In this document: positions 61,073-64,000 of the stretch, in pieces
How positions within the stretch are numbered: position 1 is the stretch's first letter
How the letters are laid out: each line of letters starts with the position of its first letter
From: Atrichornis clamosus
Taxonomy: Eukaryota > Chordata > Aves > Passeriformes > Menuridae
Direction of reading: 5' to 3'
Assembly: GCA_013400975.1 (NCBI GenBank)
Contig: WBMZ01000175.1
Location: 199,501-263,500, forward strand
DNA: 64,000 nt
Made by a program: the position numbers and the translations under genes
Notes under the pieces: model-generated
The model's input: only the letters and a program-made list of their open reading frames with translations
Database searches by the model: none
What the model was told of the DNA's origin: nothing

Positions 61073-61471
61073 ATATGAGTGAGAAACAGGGTGATGCACA
61101 TTTACAAGCTAAGTGGAGATCACTGTTTTTAAACAGTCTTCACTACTAGGTCATGACAGATTTGTGTGCAAGCTTTTATCCCTATTGGCTGTCCTGGGTA
61201 TTACGTTGCTCTCTGCGTGTTTTTCACTGATAGTAATTAGTTCTAGAATATCCTTTCAAAAATTCCCTTCTCCTTCCAGTGCATCTATAATTGCCCCTCA
61301 CAGCTAAAAATCAATTTACATTCATTAACATGAGCCTGCACAATATCTAATCCCAGATTCACTTTGCCAGAGCCCCCAGAGTTTCCAAAAATACTACCTG
61401 TAATTTTGTTGCTATAATGTGACTGTGAAAGAGAATTTTAATAAGATGCTGAAGGCAAATAAATGTTTATG

Positions 61472-61483
61472 CCACTAGAGGGT
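61472..61483 (+). promoter_or_regulatory. CTCF-core-like motif upstream of PRLHR
   Basis: CCACTAGAGGGT matches 11 of 12 positions of the CTCF core. It lies about 0.8 kb upstream of the PRLHR start codon and points away from the gene. Confidence 0.3.
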
Positions 61484-64000
61484 CTCAGCTATGTACCTGG
61501 TGAAAGAAGTTAGGATTAGAAATGTGCATTTATCTTGTAGCACAAAAGATCTTATTTTATTTAAATTCATTTTCCAGTGGTGGTACAATGTTTGCTCTCC
61601 CACTGTGACTATTTTCAGTAGGATTTACACATCTTTAAAAGTATACAAACATGTGTGAGCATCTCAAAGGAAATATTAGCATTACAGGTTAGCTGCAAGG
61701 GTTTACCTGCACTGAATTACAGCAAGCTGCTTCTGATATTGCAGCTACCCAAAAATATTTGGAGTGTTTCTTCATTCCTGCAGTCGATTTTTTAACCTTT
61801 TCTATACCAGACAGCAAGTGCTAACTGGTCTGTAAAACTATCTATACTTGTTTTGCTTTGTTCAGACAATAAAAAGCAAAAAAATAGGATAAATGCTGAC
61901 AGAACACCCATTTAATTAGACGTCCCCACCCAGCTCTTGTTTTGCTGTTCTAATTCTCCCTTAAGTCTTCTCTATTTCAGTTTGGGATCAGTAACTCTGC
62001 TGGTAAAAACCAGTGAAAATCTACTGCATCCTTTTTTACCAGGTAGGGAAACTGAAAAATACATGGAGCAGCCTAACTTCTGAATACTTCAGAGCAGAGA
62101 ACAGTGTTAGATTTTTCAAGGCACTCAGGGGATTTAGACACAATTTAAAATGACAGTTTATGTTCTAATCTGTTAGACTAAGGGAATATTAACCCATTAT
62201 TTTCTATGAGACTGTGGGTGAACAACATCCTTCTTTCGATTTGATGTAATTTGACATAAATCAGAAGCTTAAATAGACTTCATTTTTGTCCTACTCCTTT
62301 CCCTAATCCTAAAAGAGAAGCTAATCTTGTGCAGCCTTTGTTCTGATCAGAGACATTCTGCTTGTGATGGATGGGCGTTTCAAGCATGGCAAGTGCTGAC
62401 TGTGCTGCTGCATCCATGGTTAGATGATGCCAGGGACTGGAATATGGCTCTAATTCCAGCCTGAGGGGAGAACAAGCATGCAGACACATTGCTCAGGAGT
62501 GTCATCCTTCACTTCATGGACAGAGTAACCCAGCCATGACCCAGACTAAAAATGGGATGTTAGAGCCCACTTCAGAGTCCAATCTTGCCTGTCTGAACTG
62601 GGTGGGACTCGGGGGAATATGGTACCTCTTTATCTCTGCAAACCCAAATACAGAATATGAGAGGGACCCGAGGACAGGGGTTGCAAAGAGGCAAGGAAAA
62701 AGGGAATTTCCTGTGCTGTCACCACCCAGTGCAGCCACGCCTGATAAGAAGCATACTGCAAAAGTAATTCCTGAATCCCATAAATTCAATTGCTCCACTT
62801 AATGTGGGACAAAAGTATGGCCTGGTTTAAAGTAGGGTTGCAGTAGATTTTGGACATGGTCTCTAGCATAAGCCAAAAGACACAGAAAAATGAAGGAGGG
62901 GCATATGTATAAGGCCTTCATACTGCCCACATCCTGCTGGAATTACAGCGCTTGTGCTAGGAATGGAACCTCACGATAATATAATTCCAAACATAATAAT
63001 TGAACATTTCATTTTTAGCTAAGTGATTTTTCTATTTTGTTCCCAAGAGCCACAGAGTATATCCAATAAATATCCTCATTTTGAGGAAAAATATTCTGTC
63101 AGAAAAAGGTTATACTTCACTACGTGAGAATAAAAATCAAACACAGTATCATCTAAAGAAGCCTTCAAGGTCATGTTAAGCTCAGGTCACAAAAAAATTT
63201 CAACTAACCTTAGATATGCTTTTATTTCAAGCTGTACCAGGCAATCTTCCTGCATTTTATCTTGCCTTTAAATTTATTTTCTTCACCTCTGAAACCAGTA
63301 ACCAGTATACCTTCTGTTTGAAGGCTCCCACCTATTTCCGTTAGTGATTTTCTGTTTGTTTTGGCTTAAGGCAGAAAATCTCTTCAGTTTAGCTGTATTC
63401 CACAGCCAAGAACTGGAAAGATAATATTTAATAGGGGCTTGAATAAAAAAGATACTCCAGCAATTTATCCCACAGAAATCATATTTTCTCCTTCTGAAAC
63501 TGTAAATGTTAATCTTGTTTAGAATTTCCTAGGCTATCCGAGAGAGTCCTTCCTGAATGGACTATAAGTGCATTTCACTAGCAGAATTTTCTCATTAAAA
63601 GAGAAAAGGTCACAGAAACTGCATTACTGTCATATTAGACCTGTTTTGACATTTCAAGGTGTATAAGGGTGTCACACACAGGAATGGTGATTAGTGTCTA
63701 GTTAAAACCCTGGTCTTCCTTGAGCCAATGGAGAATGTTATACCTAGAGCCAGACCAACATTTCACAGAAATATTTCACAGCTCAGTTTTCATAATCTCT
63801 TATTCTAACCTGGCCTACTCTTACACAGAGTGCAGATACTGTAAGCTTCTGTTAGGCTTTACAGACCAAAACAGTTTCTTCTCTCATGAAAGTCTCACAG
63901 TTTCAGGTGTTAATTTTCTATGCTCCTGTTTATTTATCTTTTTTTTTCCATAAAACACAACTTTTTTTTTTGCATTACAAAACTACTTTAAAAATTATTT

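Larger units (their letters stand above)
60951..64000. other. Upstream (5') flank of PRLHR
   Basis: This should contain the untranslated first exon and promoter of PRLHR if the gene is spliced as proposed. I see no clear TATA box or CpG island. Contents are the GT/GA microsatellite, one CTCF-like core, and AT-rich non-repetitive sequence from about 62.95 kb to the end. Confidence 0.5.

Noticed and set aside
1..64000. Endogenous retrovirus, CRISPR array, tRNA, rRNA or prokaryotic system
   Set aside because: I saw no paired LTRs, no retroviral motifs, no regularly spaced repeats, and no tRNA-like A/B boxes or cloverleaf on either strand.

Overview
The window looks like a piece of vertebrate, most probably avian, chromosome: a mostly non-coding, moderately AT-rich stretch with one clear protein-coding gene near its right end. 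The organism call rests on repeat content. There are several CR1-type LINE 3' ends with the form usual in birds (the GGTTTGGGTTGGAAGGG-type motif, and TTCTGTG-type short repeats at the 3' terminus), and I see no Alu, B1 or L1-like sequence. Turtles and crocodilians also carry CR1, so 'bird' is likely but not proven.

The gene is an intact intronless coding region on the minus strand (59618-60652, 344 residues) for the prolactin-releasing peptide receptor (PRLHR/GPR10), a rhodopsin-family GPCR. Its minus-strand upstream sequence holds a good splice acceptor (AG ending at 60785), a GTAAGT donor 165 bp further upstream, two short upstream ORFs and an in-frame stop that fixes the start codon. The most notable feature of the protein is NAFLY in place of the NPxxY motif of TM7.

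Region by region: 1-16.4 kb is non-coding with small simple repeats and two hairpins. From 16.4 to 19.1 kb there are two antisense CR1 fragments. From 19 to 38 kb there is non-coding sequence with two small CpG-rich patches (about 32.0 and 35.5 kb) and an AT-rich, TAAT-rich block near 27.7-28.1 kb. Just beyond that block lies a SOX-OCT-like motif pair. An antisense CR1 sits at 38.1-38.5 kb and a sense CR1 at 42.7-43.1 kb. From 43.6 to 49.3 kb two sequence blocks occur twice in the same order; the larger is a decayed CR1-like reverse-transcriptase fragment. A 190-bp pure A/T island lies at 52.3-52.5 kb, a CpG-rich patch at 54.0-54.4 kb, and a further antisense CR1 at 55.1-55.3 kb. PRLHR follows at 59.6-60.95 kb.

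I found no convincing second gene, no structured RNA gene, no CRISPR or phage-like system, and no recognisable endogenous retrovirus. The regulatory candidates are motif readings that need comparative or chromatin data. The sequence does not show an undescribed system; the best leads are the receptor's TM7 variant, its uORF-bearing leader, and the paired duplicated blocks.
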